Source: a virus
Strand: one strand, 5' to 3'
Virus record (IMG/VR): IMGVR_UViG_3300003314_000009
Location: 1-24,173 of that record
DNA: 24,173 nucleotides
The translations under genes and the position numbers were made by a program. Of this stretch, positions 15,125 through 23,218 are shown one piece after another (within the stretch, counting starts at the first letter, position 1; every line of letters starts with the position of its first letter). The notes under the pieces are model-generated. The model was not told where the DNA came from, made no database searches, and saw only the letters and a program-made list of their open reading frames with translations.

Positions 15125-15964
15125 TTCAACGGTAACAGCCGCGTCAGGCTGAACGACAACCCAGCCAATGCGGGTGTAGACGCGGTAGACCTCGGACATG
15201 GTACGAGTCTCCTCGTACTCCTCGGTCGTGATACCCTCACGGGTACCCTCGTAGCCGTAGTAGTCGGTGTCGACGAGGAACGCACCGGGGTTGGTGTTGC
15301 CAGTAATGTTGTGGTCGTCGCGAGCCTCGACAACGTCGAGACCAGCAATACGACCGATCTGGCCGGAGCGTCGCATCTCGCCCTGCATGTCCGACGCATT
15401 CAGGAAGTTGCTGTCCGACAGGAGGTCGGAGGCAGCGTCGACGTCGGCGATGAGCAGGTCCGGCTCGTAGTTCTGCTGGACCAACTGCTTACGCGCGTCG
15501 ATAACGTCCGAGTACGTGAACGTCCCGTCAGCGTCACCAGCATTGCTGGACTGGGTGTTGCCCTGAAGGACGTCGAACGCCTCGCCGTTCAGAGTCTCCT
15601 GAAGTTGCCGGGCCTGCCGGTCAACCTGGTCCTGAACGATGTTGAGCATCGAGTCCTCGATGGCCTCGTGCGTCAGCGTAACCTCGAACCCGTACTTGTC
15701 GAAGGTCAGCGTCTCCTTGCTGTAACTCTCTTCCTCACGCGGGAACTCGCCACCCTCGTCAATCTGGGAGGCAAGGCCCATGTCGTCGTCCGGGACAGGG
15801 ATCTCGATCGTGTTCGAGTTAATGTCCGACGCACCGGGATAGTCACGGAAGGCCTCACGGTACTGGAGGTCCTCCTGAACAATATCCTCGACGCGCTCCC
15901 GAATGACGGGCTGATTAATCGTATCGCTAAACTTGACCGTCAGTTCTTCAACTTCGTCAGTCAT
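15119..15964 (-). CDS. Major capsid protein, HK97 fold, 281 aa
   Basis: Main shell subunit. Recognisable elements are the extended N-arm and helix (VKFSDTINQPVIRERVEDIV), the E-loop with strands ASQIDEGGEFPREEESYSKE and TLTFDKYGFEVTLTHEAIED, the spine helix (MLNIVQDQVDRQARQLQETL), and the A-domain segment YEPDLLIADVDAASDLLSDS. Next come FLNASDMQGEMRRSGQIGRI, then IAGLDVVEARD. The last part (VYRVYTRIGWVVVQPDAAVT) is the typical end strand. The protein is compact for this fold and has no long N-terminal delta domain, in keeping with a separate scaffold. The ribosome site is GAGGT. It lies 40 nt after the decoration gene. Confidence 0.93.
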   Translation of the reverse strand: MTDEVEELTVKFSDTINQPVIRERVEDIVQEDLQYREAFRDYPGASDINSNTIEIPVPDDDMGLASQIDEGGEFPREEESYSKETLTFDKYGFEVTLTHEAIEDSMLNIVQDQVDRQARQLQETLNGEAFDVLQGNTQSSNAGDADGTFTYSDVIDARKQLVQQNYEPDLLIADVDAASDLLSDSNFLNASDMQGEMRRSGQIGRIAGLDVVEARDDHNITGNTNPGAFLVDTDYYGYEGTREGITTEEYEETRTMSEVYRVYTRIGWVVVQPDAAVTVEG

Positions 15965-16004
15965 ATCTAAAATACCTCGTTAGAAATTGTTAGAAAAATA
16001 GTAT

Positions 16005-16394
16005 TTACCGGAGCAGGATGAGGGCCTCGTACGTGCCATCTCCATCCGGATCTTCTGCGCCCGTCAGGGCACGAACACCAGTACTTCCACCGGACTCAGC
16101 AACACCGGCAGTGCCAGAGGTGCCGGTTGCGGGTGCACCGAGTTCCGCGTTCGGACCAACACCGCTGACAACCTTGCCCTTAACAGCACCACGGTACCAG
16201 ACAGTAACGGTCTCACCAGCAGCAGCGTCGTTCGACGCGATGCCGATCAGTTCGCCCGCATTATCCGTATCAGCGAGTGCAACCTCACCATTGCTGTCCA
16301 GGGCAACAAAGTCGCCCGCTTCAACATCAGCACCAGCAGTTTCCGTAATCGAATCGCCGTGACCGTATTCACGGTCTCCAAGATCAGTAGGCAT
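16005..16394 (-). CDS. Capsid decoration (head stabilisation) protein, 129 aa
   Basis: Small beta-barrel head protein of the DUF2190 / gpD-like type. Signature stretches are GHGDSITETAGADVEAGDFV, ALDSNGEVALADTDNAGELI and GIASNDAAAGETVTVWYRGA, followed by VKGKVVSGVGPNAELGAPA. Ala/Gly/Asp-rich composition and length are typical. It lies between the protease-scaffold and the major capsid gene, the usual place. A TTTGGTGAT ribosome site 5 nt upstream is consistent with a high-copy product. Expected to bind the outer capsid surface after expansion. Confidence 0.9.
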   Translation of the reverse strand: MPTDLGDREYGHGDSITETAGADVEAGDFVALDSNGEVALADTDNAGELIGIASNDAAAGETVTVWYRGAVKGKVVSGVGPNAELGAPATGTSGTAGVAESGGSTGVRALTGAEDPDGDGTYEALILLR

Positions 16395-16433
16395 AATATA
16401 TCACCAAATTAAATAGTTAATGCAGTAGAACCG

Positions 16434-17036
16434 CTACAGTTCAACTCCCATCTCTTCGAGGGAGAGTTCGCCACTACGGACCTTCTCGGCGGTCGAATTC
16501 CAGCCGAGATTCTCGTAGTGCTCCGCGTACTGCTCGCGGAGTTCGGCCTCAGTCTCCTCGGCCTCAATCTCCTCATCAGTCTCTTCGAGTTCCTCCTCAG
16601 TGGCCTGGCCACCCTTCGGCTCGGGTTCGTCCTGGCCAGCGGCCAGTTCGGCCTCCTCGGTCTCCTCGAGCATCTCCTGAAGTTCGAAAACCGTGAACTT
16701 CGACTCGAGCATCTCCGAGTCCATCGGGTAATGGGCCTCGAGTTCGTCAGCGTAGAGAGTCTTGACGTCACCGACCGCGTCGGTCAGTTCCTCGTAATCC
16801 TCGGTCTCGACGACCTTCGGGTCCTCCGCATCGCGAAGGGCCTCAACCTGGTCACGGCCAGCGGCCTCGACCAGATCCTTGGCTTCCGAGAGTTCGTCGA
16901 TCGTGTTACCAAGTTGCTCGAGTCGGCCGTCGACCGCCTCGTACTGTTCTGCCTTCTCCTCAAGTTCGGAGATTTCGTCCTGCTCAATAACGACAGGCTC
17001 TTCCATCTCTTCAATCTTCTCTTCAATATCGCTCAT
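16434..17036 (-). CDS. Nested scaffold protein from an internal start in the protease gene, 200 aa
   Basis: In-frame ATG at 17036 is preceded, 6 nt upstream, by TTTGGTGAT, the same ribosome site used by the decoration, sheath and tube genes. The product starts MSDIEEKIEEMEEPVVIEQD and is an acidic coiled coil (KAEQYEAVDGRLEQLGNTID), with a C-terminal EQYAEHYENLGWNSTAEKVR segment that could bind the capsid protein. This is the arrangement of lambda C/Nu3: a full-length protease-scaffold plus a more abundant free scaffold. The upstream frame is continuous, so both forms are possible. Confidence 0.7.
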   Translation of the reverse strand: MSDIEEKIEEMEEPVVIEQDEISELEEKAEQYEAVDGRLEQLGNTIDELSEAKDLVEAAGRDQVEALRDAEDPKVVETEDYEELTDAVGDVKTLYADELEAHYPMDSEMLESKFTVFELQEMLEETEEAELAAGQDEPEPKGGQATEEELEETDEEIEAEETEAELREQYAEHYENLGWNSTAEKVRSGELSLEEMGVEL

Positions 17037-18431
17037 TGTAGAATCACCAAAGTTAGTTAGTTCAGAAAGGCCACCAGAGGAACTCTTCAGCGCAACTGCG
17101 CTGGGCGCAGTTAGGGAATCGTGTGCTGAGTCATCGCTCCAGAAGCGCACATCAGAGAGCGAAACCGTCTCGCTCTCTTCGTCCGCTTCTGGGGTGGCAC
17201 TATTTTCGTCGGAGTCGCCGTCCCACTGTTTGTCGAATTCCTCCTCGACGGTATCAATAATCCAATTAACCGCTCGATCCTGAGTGTCTTCACTGATGCC
17301 CTCAACAGCCTGGACACCATGACCACCGATCGCTGCCCGAAGTCCACCGAGGGAAAGTTCCCCATTCGGTTCAACAACGGGAGCGGAAAGATCGGTATAA
17401 TTCTCAGGGTCCTCAAACCCAGACTTCGAGAGGAGGAAGTGGTCGGCAATTTCACCGAGATCGTCGGTATCGAAGTCCTTCATATCGGGCTGGGACCACT
17501 GACCTGAGGTCTTCCCATCCCAATCGGGCTCGTGGAAATTCCAATCTGCTAACTCCTCATCATCCGGTTCGTCGTTAGCAGTTTGAGTGTCACTGTCCGT
17601 ATGGACGTGGTAGTCAGCCTTCTCCTCAGAGATCGCCTTGATACCGATCTGGTCCTTGTCGACCTCGTGATACTCAGCCAGTACCGCCCGAACGTCTCGC
17701 TTTGCCTGTTCGGGCGAAAGATTGCTGACATCGAACGTAGCCGTCCACCGACGGATATCGTCGGCTTCTTCATGCCACGTCACGTCCTCGAGCAGAGATT
17801 CTTCTTCAGCGCCAGGAGCACTGAATTCGTCAGCGTCTTCGACGCTATCCTCATCATCGATGGACTCAGAACCAGTTTCCTCGACGTCCATCTCGGACTC
17901 GTAATCAAAAGCATCGCGAAGCGATGCTGCACTCATCTCGGTCGCTTCACCGACCTCGGCCGTGTTCGACGGAGCAGCCCCGGTCGGGACAACGCTCAGA
18001 TTGTCGAACGTGATGTTCTCAACAATCTTTGCGCCACTGTCCTCGTCTTCGTCCAACTCCTCGACGGGAGCATGGTACGCACGGACAGAGACATCGAGGC
18101 GATTATTCGCGATCTTCTTCGCGAGTTCCTCGAACTGCTCGTCGATTTCGGCTTCGTACAGGACACCGACTCCGTCCTTATACTTCGCTTTCGACACCTC
18201 ACCGATAACTCCTTCAACCGTATTCGTGTGGTTCTTTACCAGCGGAGTACCGGCGAGACTCTCAGCAGCCTTCTTTAGTTCTTCCGGCGGCCAGAGTTTC
18301 TTCACACCAGAGGCACCAGTGGTAATATCACCAGCACCCAGTGCGACGCCGTGGATCGTATACGGACCACTATCTCCAAGCGAATCGGAGAGTACAGCGG
18401 TCCCAGATGTAACATATAATTTATCAGTCAT
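16434..18431 (-). CDS. Prohead protease-scaffold fusion, 665 aa
   Basis: Residues 1-160 are a capsid maturation protease. H68 lies in GTPLVKNHTN and S115 in RLDVSVRAYHAP, the spacing expected of the HK97-type (S78) His/Ser pair; NLSVVPTGAAPSNTAEV closes the domain. Residues about 215-405 form a conserved-looking middle domain of unknown role (DVTWHEEADDIRRWTATFDV, ADWNFHEPDWDGKTSGQW, IADHFLLSKSGFEDPENYTD, VVEPNGELSLGGLRAAI). From about 466 the coiled-coil scaffold starts at an internal Met with its own ribosome site. The upstream ATG at 18440 would overlap the previous gene; I prefer 18431, two bases after its stop. Confidence 0.88.
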   Translation of the reverse strand: MTDKLYVTSGTAVLSDSLGDSGPYTIHGVALGAGDITTGASGVKKLWPPEELKKAAESLAGTPLVKNHTNTVEGVIGEVSKAKYKDGVGVLYEAEIDEQFEELAKKIANNRLDVSVRAYHAPVEELDEDEDSGAKIVENITFDNLSVVPTGAAPSNTAEVGEATEMSAASLRDAFDYESEMDVEETGSESIDDEDSVEDADEFSAPGAEEESLLEDVTWHEEADDIRRWTATFDVSNLSPEQAKRDVRAVLAEYHEVDKDQIGIKAISEEKADYHVHTDSDTQTANDEPDDEELADWNFHEPDWDGKTSGQWSQPDMKDFDTDDLGEIADHFLLSKSGFEDPENYTDLSAPVVEPNGELSLGGLRAAIGGHGVQAVEGISEDTQDRAVNWIIDTVEEEFDKQWDGDSDENSATPEADEESETVSLSDVRFWSDDSAHDSLTAPSAVALKSSSGGLSELTNFGDSTMSDIEEKIEEMEEPVVIEQDEISELEEKAEQYEAVDGRLEQLGNTIDELSEAKDLVEAAGRDQVEALRDAEDPKVVETEDYEELTDAVGDVKTLYADELEAHYPMDSEMLESKFTVFELQEMLEETEEAELAAGQDEPEPKGGQATEEELEETDEEIEAEETEAELREQYAEHYENLGWNSTAEKVRSGELSLEEMGVEL
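17043..17051 (-). promoter_or_regulatory. Internal ribosome site TTTGGTGAT for the scaffold
   Basis: Located inside the protease frame, 6 nt before the ATG at 17036. The same nonamer lies 5-6 nt before the starts of the decoration (16400-16408), sheath (13083-13091) and tube (11728-11736) genes. GGTGAT is complementary to the archaeal 16S rRNA 3' end. Confidence 0.65.
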
Positions 18432-18433
18432 AA

Positions 18434-18724
18434 TTAGCATGCACCCTTAATCTCGATAATCCCCTCGGAGCAATTATCCGAGAGTTCGCGCCACGACATC
18501 GAGTACAGGGCATCGTCCCCGTTGACGCGACGATAGATGACGTGCCCGTTAAGATCGCCACAGATCTCGAACTCGATCCCGTCCATCTCAAACCGAGTAC
18601 CGGCGCTATAGATGGGATCGAGCGAGTGCTCTGGCGCGTACTCGCCCTCGTACGCAAAGTAGTAGGGTTCGTCGCCTACGTCGTAATCGACGTAGGTGAT
18701 CCACGTTTGAGCGTCGTCAGACAT
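18434..18724 (-). CDS. Small acidic protein, 96 aa, unknown function
   Basis: Unrecognised. It begins MSDDAQTWITYVDYDVGDEP and is rich in aromatic and acidic residues (YYFAYEGEYAPEHSLDPIYS, RFEMDGIEFEICGDLNGHVI). Two central/late cysteines are present (C55, C85) and the C-terminus is EGIIEIKGAC. It looks like a compact beta protein. A longer frame starting at 18949 exists but overlaps the preceding gene almost completely, so the ATG at 18724 is chosen; it follows that gene by 19 nt. It sits between portal and protease, where minor head proteins are common. Its stop lies 2 nt from the protease start, so translation may be coupled. Confidence 0.72.
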   Translation of the reverse strand: MSDDAQTWITYVDYDVGDEPYYFAYEGEYAPEHSLDPIYSAGTRFEMDGIEFEICGDLNGHVIYRRVNGDDALYSMSWRELSDNCSEGIIEIKGAC

Positions 18725-18743
18725 AGTAATTATTCCGCGACGA

Positions 18744-19397
18744 TTAGAATTTACCGCGCCATTCCTCGGTACCCAAAATCTCGTCTTTAAAAGCCGAACA
18801 TATGCGCTTGCTTCCAATTTCAGAATAGCAACCGCGCCACGTACCACCCATACTCGCCCATGCGTCGAGCGCAATGGCACGAGCGGGTTCGTCGGCTTTC
18901 TCCCACGAGTCGGGCCACGAGTCAAACCCTGCGCCCGGATCTTCGACACCCGGAACGTTGATCAATTCCTCGTACTCGGCCCGAAACTGATCAAGATTAC
19001 TTGGGTCGTCTATACGGTAGTAGATAGTCGCGAGATCGGCGTCATCAGCCAATTTCTTCGGATTTGGATCTTTATCTGAGATCGATCCATCGTGACTTTT
19101 CAGGGCATCAGCCCTGAAAGGTTGACTTCCACCAGTCTCGCGTGCGACAATATATACTGGTTTCTCACTGCTGGCTTCTACTGTGCTGTCTTCGCCGTCA
19201 GGCGAAGGCCAATCGAATGATTCGGTAACTTTCGAGACAACAACTCCCAGGTTCCCGTCGGAATACTCTACGATGTCCCCTTCGGAGAAAGACTCGAGGG
19301 AAGAGAAAGAAAATTCCTCCTCCGGTGGCTCGTAGACAGAAATATCCGCGATAAGACTCTCGGTCAGTTCGTCAGGCGTGAGCGAGACACGGGACAT
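18744..19397 (-). CDS. Minor head-module protein, 217 aa, unknown function
   Basis: Unrecognised. Residues about 38-100 resemble a small SH3-like barrel: FSEGDIVEYSDGNLGVVVSK, then PVYIVARETGGSQPFRADAL. The C-terminal 65 residues form a distinctive block (FDSWPDSWEKADEPARAIAL, DAWASMGGTWRGCYSEIGSK, then RICSAFKDEILGTEEW) with two cysteines (C190, C200), four tryptophans and many charged residues. It is likely a separate folded domain. It lies 112 nt after the portal-MuF gene and is followed by the 96-aa gene and the protease. A role in head assembly or packaging is plausible by location only. Confidence 0.75.
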   Translation of the reverse strand: MSRVSLTPDELTESLIADISVYEPPEEEFSFSSLESFSEGDIVEYSDGNLGVVVSKVTESFDWPSPDGEDSTVEASSEKPVYIVARETGGSQPFRADALKSHDGSISDKDPNPKKLADDADLATIYYRIDDPSNLDQFRAEYEELINVPGVEDPGAGFDSWPDSWEKADEPARAIALDAWASMGGTWRGCYSEIGSKRICSAFKDEILGTEEWRGKF

Positions 19398-19429
19398 AGG
19401 CAGGTCAGCAAAAGATGAGAAAATATGGG

Positions 19430-19447
19430 GAGAGGGAACTCCCTCTC
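19430..19447 (-). other. Intergenic hairpin after the portal gene
   Basis: The minus strand has GAGAGGGA, a 2-nt loop and TCCCTCTC, in practice a 7-bp stem with a 4-nt loop. ATATTTTCTC follows a few bases later, so weak termination or attenuation between the portal and the 217-aa gene is possible. It lies 32 nt before the next start. Confidence 0.4.
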
Positions 19448-19470
19448 AGTTAATGAGTAATCGCCACGCC

Positions 19471-19482
19471 CCACTTAAATGG
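19471..19482 (-). promoter_or_regulatory. Possible weak internal promoter
   Basis: The minus strand reads CCATTTAAGTGG in the 112-nt gap after the portal gene. It contains the TTTAAGT core shared by the three clear promoters, but the CGAAA-type BRE is absent (GGATA instead). Start-site spacing to the 19397 ATG would be suitable. Confidence 0.3.
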
Positions 19483-19509
19483 TATCCAATGATTGTTCAT
19501 TTAATGCCA

Positions 19510-21825
19510 TTACTCCGTGAGAGGAGCAATTGAAGAACGACATCCGAAATGGAATGGAGGCGTCGCAGGCATGGGATCAAAGCCAGAAAACGGCGCTACA
19601 GACGTTTGTTCCATTAACTGCTCGGAGGCGTTCTGATCATCATCAAAGTGAATCTTGGCTGCTTCTTCGCTACCACATCCAGCAGCGTCTCGACAGAGGC
19701 GCGTCGTCTTGTGGGTACACGGATTGATGATCTTATACCCAGCAATGCGATCATCCCGCTCGTACTCCTCGAGTTTCGTCGCCTCGATTGCGTTCTGCAC
19801 TTGCATTCGAGAGATAATTCGCATCCGATCCTCGACCGTACTATCCGTAAACTCGTTCTCGATTCGTTCGCGAACATCCTCCCACTCCTCACCACGAGCA
19901 ATACCCTGGCGAACATGTGTCTCGATTTGAGCAGCCATATCATCGGCCGCCTTCTCGACGGAGCGCTCGTAGTTCTGGGAGATCGTCATGGCCTTGCGAC
20001 GGTGTCGCAGGCCATAGTCGGCGTCAATCTGTGGCTTGTGATTGTTCGACCCAAGCCGATTGAGTGTCTTCTGCGCAACACCCTCTACTTCTTCCATAGC
20101 GTTGGGCACAATCCGGGCATCCCCGAGTTCTGCCCGAATATTACTATCAATAATATTCCCAATATTGTCATCGCTCATCCCCGACCCGTCGAATCGACGT
20201 TCGAGTTCATCAAGCACAGCGTCGCGAGCGTCCGTAGCAGCGTCTGTGCCAAGTTCTTTGAGATTACCACGGTATTCATCCGTGTTGATCAGACGTGGAT
20301 CTGCGAGCGCCTCAGCGTCTCCTGAGCCGCTCTCAGGGCCGCCACCCGCACAACTAAATTCTGTCGAATTATCCTCGCCCATTCCATGAGACTCGAGGAA
20401 CTCATCATCCCAGATAGAGGCTTCGTTCTGCTCAGAACCTGCGTCGTCCGATCCGGAGCCACTGTCCTGTCCATCCTGATTCGGGCCAGGGTTTCGTTTG
20501 CCATCCTGCTGCGGGTTGCCGGTCGGAAGGTTATTCCCGTCACTACCGAAGCCACTCTCAGGACTGGCGTTGCCGCCCTGAGGCGAATCTGAAGTATAAC
20601 GGATGGTCTGGCCGTCCTCGGGCATGAAGTCTGGGCGATTCGGATCTCCAATGTGGAGTTGGACGCTGTCGGGGTTATCGAGTCCTCGTTCTTCGGCGAT
20701 CTCTTGCAGAAGCGGAGTGAACTCAGCCTCGAGTTCGCGTCGAGCCTCCCGGATCTGTCGGCGAAGGCGCTGCTGTTGGGCAGACGCCACAGGTTGTGCC
20801 ACATCGGTGGCATAGCCACCGAGCGCAAACTTCGGCATCGGCATTCCTGTAACGATGTGGTTAACGTCTTCCGTGAGAGCACCCTCAAGATCAGCCGTAT
20901 CGCCGGAGATAGTGTCGATGTCAACGTCGCCGGAAACCCCCTGCTTCATCGAGGGCTTGAAATTATCCATCTCATGGTGCTCCATGAAGTCCTCGACCTC
21001 GTCGAAGTCCCACGGATCATCCTCAGTCCCGAACTTGAACAGCCAGAACGGGTACGCCTTCGACGCGATCGCAGCGTCGTTATCCTGCAACTTCTTCTGT
21101 CGGGCCTCAACCCGAGGTGCAACGGCTTCGATCCGAGACGTCCCGAATACTTCACCGACGTCAGCGTCGCGAGTAAACTTGATCAGTTCGTCCGTCGTAA
21201 ACGGAATATCCGTCTCATGTCCTTCTTCGCGCCGACGACGCCACCGATTGAGGGACGTGTCATACTGCACGTACGCCGCGAACTCGTCGTCTTCTGTCTT
21301 TGGAACGTCGTCGCGAACTTCCGGCGGAAGATTTGCATCAGGCTCGATTAGCAGATTCGTACGCGGGTGCGTGTAAACCTCGAACTCTTCCGGGTTATGG
21401 AGGTAGAGAGCAACGACCTGATCCGAATTCCGACCACGGACCTTCTCGATGAGCGTCGTGCCACGAACTTCGCGCTGAACGATAACCTTCCGACAGAGAA
21501 GAGTGAAATCTTTATTCTTCTCACCCTCAATAATTGCACACTCACGAAGCCACTCAGTAAGTTCCTCAACTGTCTCCTCGTCTTCGGCCGTTACGTACCA
21601 GCCAGGTTCGACAACCTCACGACTGAACGCCGTGATCGGCTCACGAATCAGCGGCTCCGTTTCAAAGAGCCGCCAATACTGCTGCATCTCGTCCTTGGGT
21701 GGATCATTCCGATCGACACCCCCATGCTTGACTTCTGTTGATGCTTTCCGATCGCCCTTCGGTGAAGGGTCGTCCGGAGCAAACAATTCCTCGACCGTAT
21801 CCTTTAGATCATCATAGAGTCCCAT
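19510..21825 (-). CDS. Portal protein fused to a MuF-type head morphogenesis domain, 771 aa
   Basis: Residues about 1-400 are the portal: EMQQYWRLFETEPLIREPIT, TTLIEKVRGRNSDQVVALYL, IPFTTDELIKFTRDADVGEV and GTSRIEAVAPRVEARQKKLQ. Then come VNHIVTGMPMPKFALGGYAT and the long helix VASAQQQRLRRQIREARREL. A disordered Gly/Asn/Gln/Asp-rich linker (about 410-470) follows. The last 250 residues match SPP1 gp7 / Mu gpF minor head proteins, ending in a cysteine-rich site (C703, C711, C717, H759, C762; PPFHFGCRSSIAPLTE) that likely binds zinc. Single-protein portal-MuF fusions occur in several tailed viruses. It starts 29 nt after the terminase gene. Confidence 0.92.
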   Translation of the reverse strand: MGLYDDLKDTVEELFAPDDPSPKGDRKASTEVKHGGVDRNDPPKDEMQQYWRLFETEPLIREPITAFSREVVEPGWYVTAEDEETVEELTEWLRECAIIEGEKNKDFTLLCRKVIVQREVRGTTLIEKVRGRNSDQVVALYLHNPEEFEVYTHPRTNLLIEPDANLPPEVRDDVPKTEDDEFAAYVQYDTSLNRWRRRREEGHETDIPFTTDELIKFTRDADVGEVFGTSRIEAVAPRVEARQKKLQDNDAAIASKAYPFWLFKFGTEDDPWDFDEVEDFMEHHEMDNFKPSMKQGVSGDVDIDTISGDTADLEGALTEDVNHIVTGMPMPKFALGGYATDVAQPVASAQQQRLRRQIREARRELEAEFTPLLQEIAEERGLDNPDSVQLHIGDPNRPDFMPEDGQTIRYTSDSPQGGNASPESGFGSDGNNLPTGNPQQDGKRNPGPNQDGQDSGSGSDDAGSEQNEASIWDDEFLESHGMGEDNSTEFSCAGGGPESGSGDAEALADPRLINTDEYRGNLKELGTDAATDARDAVLDELERRFDGSGMSDDNIGNIIDSNIRAELGDARIVPNAMEEVEGVAQKTLNRLGSNNHKPQIDADYGLRHRRKAMTISQNYERSVEKAADDMAAQIETHVRQGIARGEEWEDVRERIENEFTDSTVEDRMRIISRMQVQNAIEATKLEEYERDDRIAGYKIINPCTHKTTRLCRDAAGCGSEEAAKIHFDDDQNASEQLMEQTSVAPFSGFDPMPATPPFHFGCRSSIAPLTE

Positions 21826-21854
21826 AGATAGATACCTATGTATATATCTGCAAT

Positions 21855-23210
21855 TCAGTCACGCAGGGAACCGAGATTAATCGGTTTCTTGATTCCCTTA
21901 TTCGAACCACGATTCCCCGTCGAATCACTCGCCCAAATAGCCAGGCACACCGCGTCGACGTAGTCGTCACGGCCACCGTTACGAGCGTGAATCGAGAGAT
22001 TCCCACTCTGCGTCTCGTTGTACCCCATCGACGTCATCTGCTCAATGAGGGTCTCGTCCTTCGGCAACGAAATGGCTCTAATGTCATTCCCATGCTCGTC
22101 CTGGCCCTCGACAGTTTCCATGGCTGCCTTTGCAGTCTGATAGATAGACTGCTTCTTCTGGATAGAGAATGTCTCCCCCTTCACTTTTCGACCAACTTCA
22201 TTCTCAAGAATCTCCATCGGACCAGCACCGAGCCCCGTCTCGTCGACGAGGATCTTCTTGAAGTCATACACCTGATCGAGCGCCTTGACCCGCTGAACAG
22301 AGTCTGTGAGATCGATCCGTTCATACTCCTCAATCGAGAACACATTACCGTTCGAATCAATAAGAGCCATAACCGTACTGTCGGTCCCGTGTCGCGCAAG
22401 GTCGACGCCAAGATAGACGTCGTCGGTCTCCTTCTTCACATTGGAGTCAACACACGACTTCACGAGATCCTGGGAGAAGAACGAGTTCGCGTCCTCTGTG
22501 AACCGACCATACACCTCCTGGTCGATCGTGACTTGCGTTTTCCCGGACATGAAGTCGTCAATCTTCTCCTCCGAGGCATGGGGGTTATCGTACGAAGAAA
22601 TGCCTCGCATCTCCCCATCACGCTCTTCGTACGTGGAGTACCAGTTCGGATCAGTAGCCTTCTGATAGAAGTAACCACTCTTCCCGAAGGGAGTGGAGAT
22701 AAGCACCATCTTCCCGTCGGAAACGAACATCATGGGCTCGAGGACGTCCTCGAAGATGTGATCCTCGATAAAGGCCGCCTCGTCGACGATCACCATGTCC
22801 GCTGTAAACCCACGAATCTTGTTTCCAGAGCGACCTGTGGGGACACACATGATACGTGACCCGTTATCAAACTCCATGATGGTCTGCGTCTGTCGCTCAA
22901 TGCCCCACATTTCGTCCGACATCTCGGACTCACCAATCTCTCCCTGAATCGTCTGGAAGAGTTCACTCGACTGACGAAGTGCGTCTGCTGTAACCAGTGT
23001 CGTTGTATTCGGATGAGTCACAGCAAAGTGAAGAGCCATCCACGACGCCACTCGGGACTTCCCAACCTGTCGTCCGGCAACAAATGCCTTCCGTTCGGCC
23101 GGGTGGTCCATAAATTCCTTTTGGTAATAAGTAGGTTCAATTCCAATAATATTTTCTACAAATTTCGACGGAGTCTCGCGCAACTCCTCTTTAGATAAAC
23201 TATCTGACAT
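21855..23210 (-). CDS. terL: Terminase large subunit (packaging ATPase-nuclease), 451 aa
   Basis: Powers DNA packaging and cuts the concatemer. Numbered from the 23219 ATG (subtract 3 for the chosen start): Walker A GRQVGKSR at 49-56, Walker B MVIVDEAA at 142-149, coupling motif STP at 175-177. The RNase-H-like nuclease has D273 (LGVDLARHGTDST), D326 (ILVDETGLGAG) and a late acidic pair in GGRDDYVDAVCLAIWA. Length is standard. I prefer the ATG at 23210: a hairpin followed by TGTCGC lies directly before it, as at three other genes, whereas the 23219 ATG overlaps that motif. No Shine-Dalgarno site is seen. A separate small terminase subunit is not evident in the window. Confidence 0.95.
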   Translation of the reverse strand: MSDSLSKEELRETPSKFVENIIGIEPTYYQKEFMDHPAERKAFVAGRQVGKSRVASWMALHFAVTHPNTTTLVTADALRQSSELFQTIQGEIGESEMSDEMWGIERQTQTIMEFDNGSRIMCVPTGRSGNKIRGFTADMVIVDEAAFIEDHIFEDVLEPMMFVSDGKMVLISTPFGKSGYFYQKATDPNWYSTYEERDGEMRGISSYDNPHASEEKIDDFMSGKTQVTIDQEVYGRFTEDANSFFSQDLVKSCVDSNVKKETDDVYLGVDLARHGTDSTVMALIDSNGNVFSIEEYERIDLTDSVQRVKALDQVYDFKKILVDETGLGAGPMEILENEVGRKVKGETFSIQKKQSIYQTAKAAMETVEGQDEHGNDIRAISLPKDETLIEQMTSMGYNETQSGNLSIHARNGGRDDYVDAVCLAIWASDSTGNRGSNKGIKKPINLGSLRD

Positions 23211-23218
23211 ATGCGACA

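Noticed and set aside
18434-18949. Longer start for the 96-aa gene
   Set aside because: The extension would sit almost wholly inside the 217-aa gene and is Arg/Pro-rich, unlike the rest; the ATG at 18724 gives a normal 19-nt gap.
19648-20325. Plus-strand 225-aa frame, and similar ones at 21987-22859, 20653-21351 and 15311-15970
   Set aside because: All lie inside well-supported minus-strand genes (portal, terminase, capsid), with composition expected of shadows.
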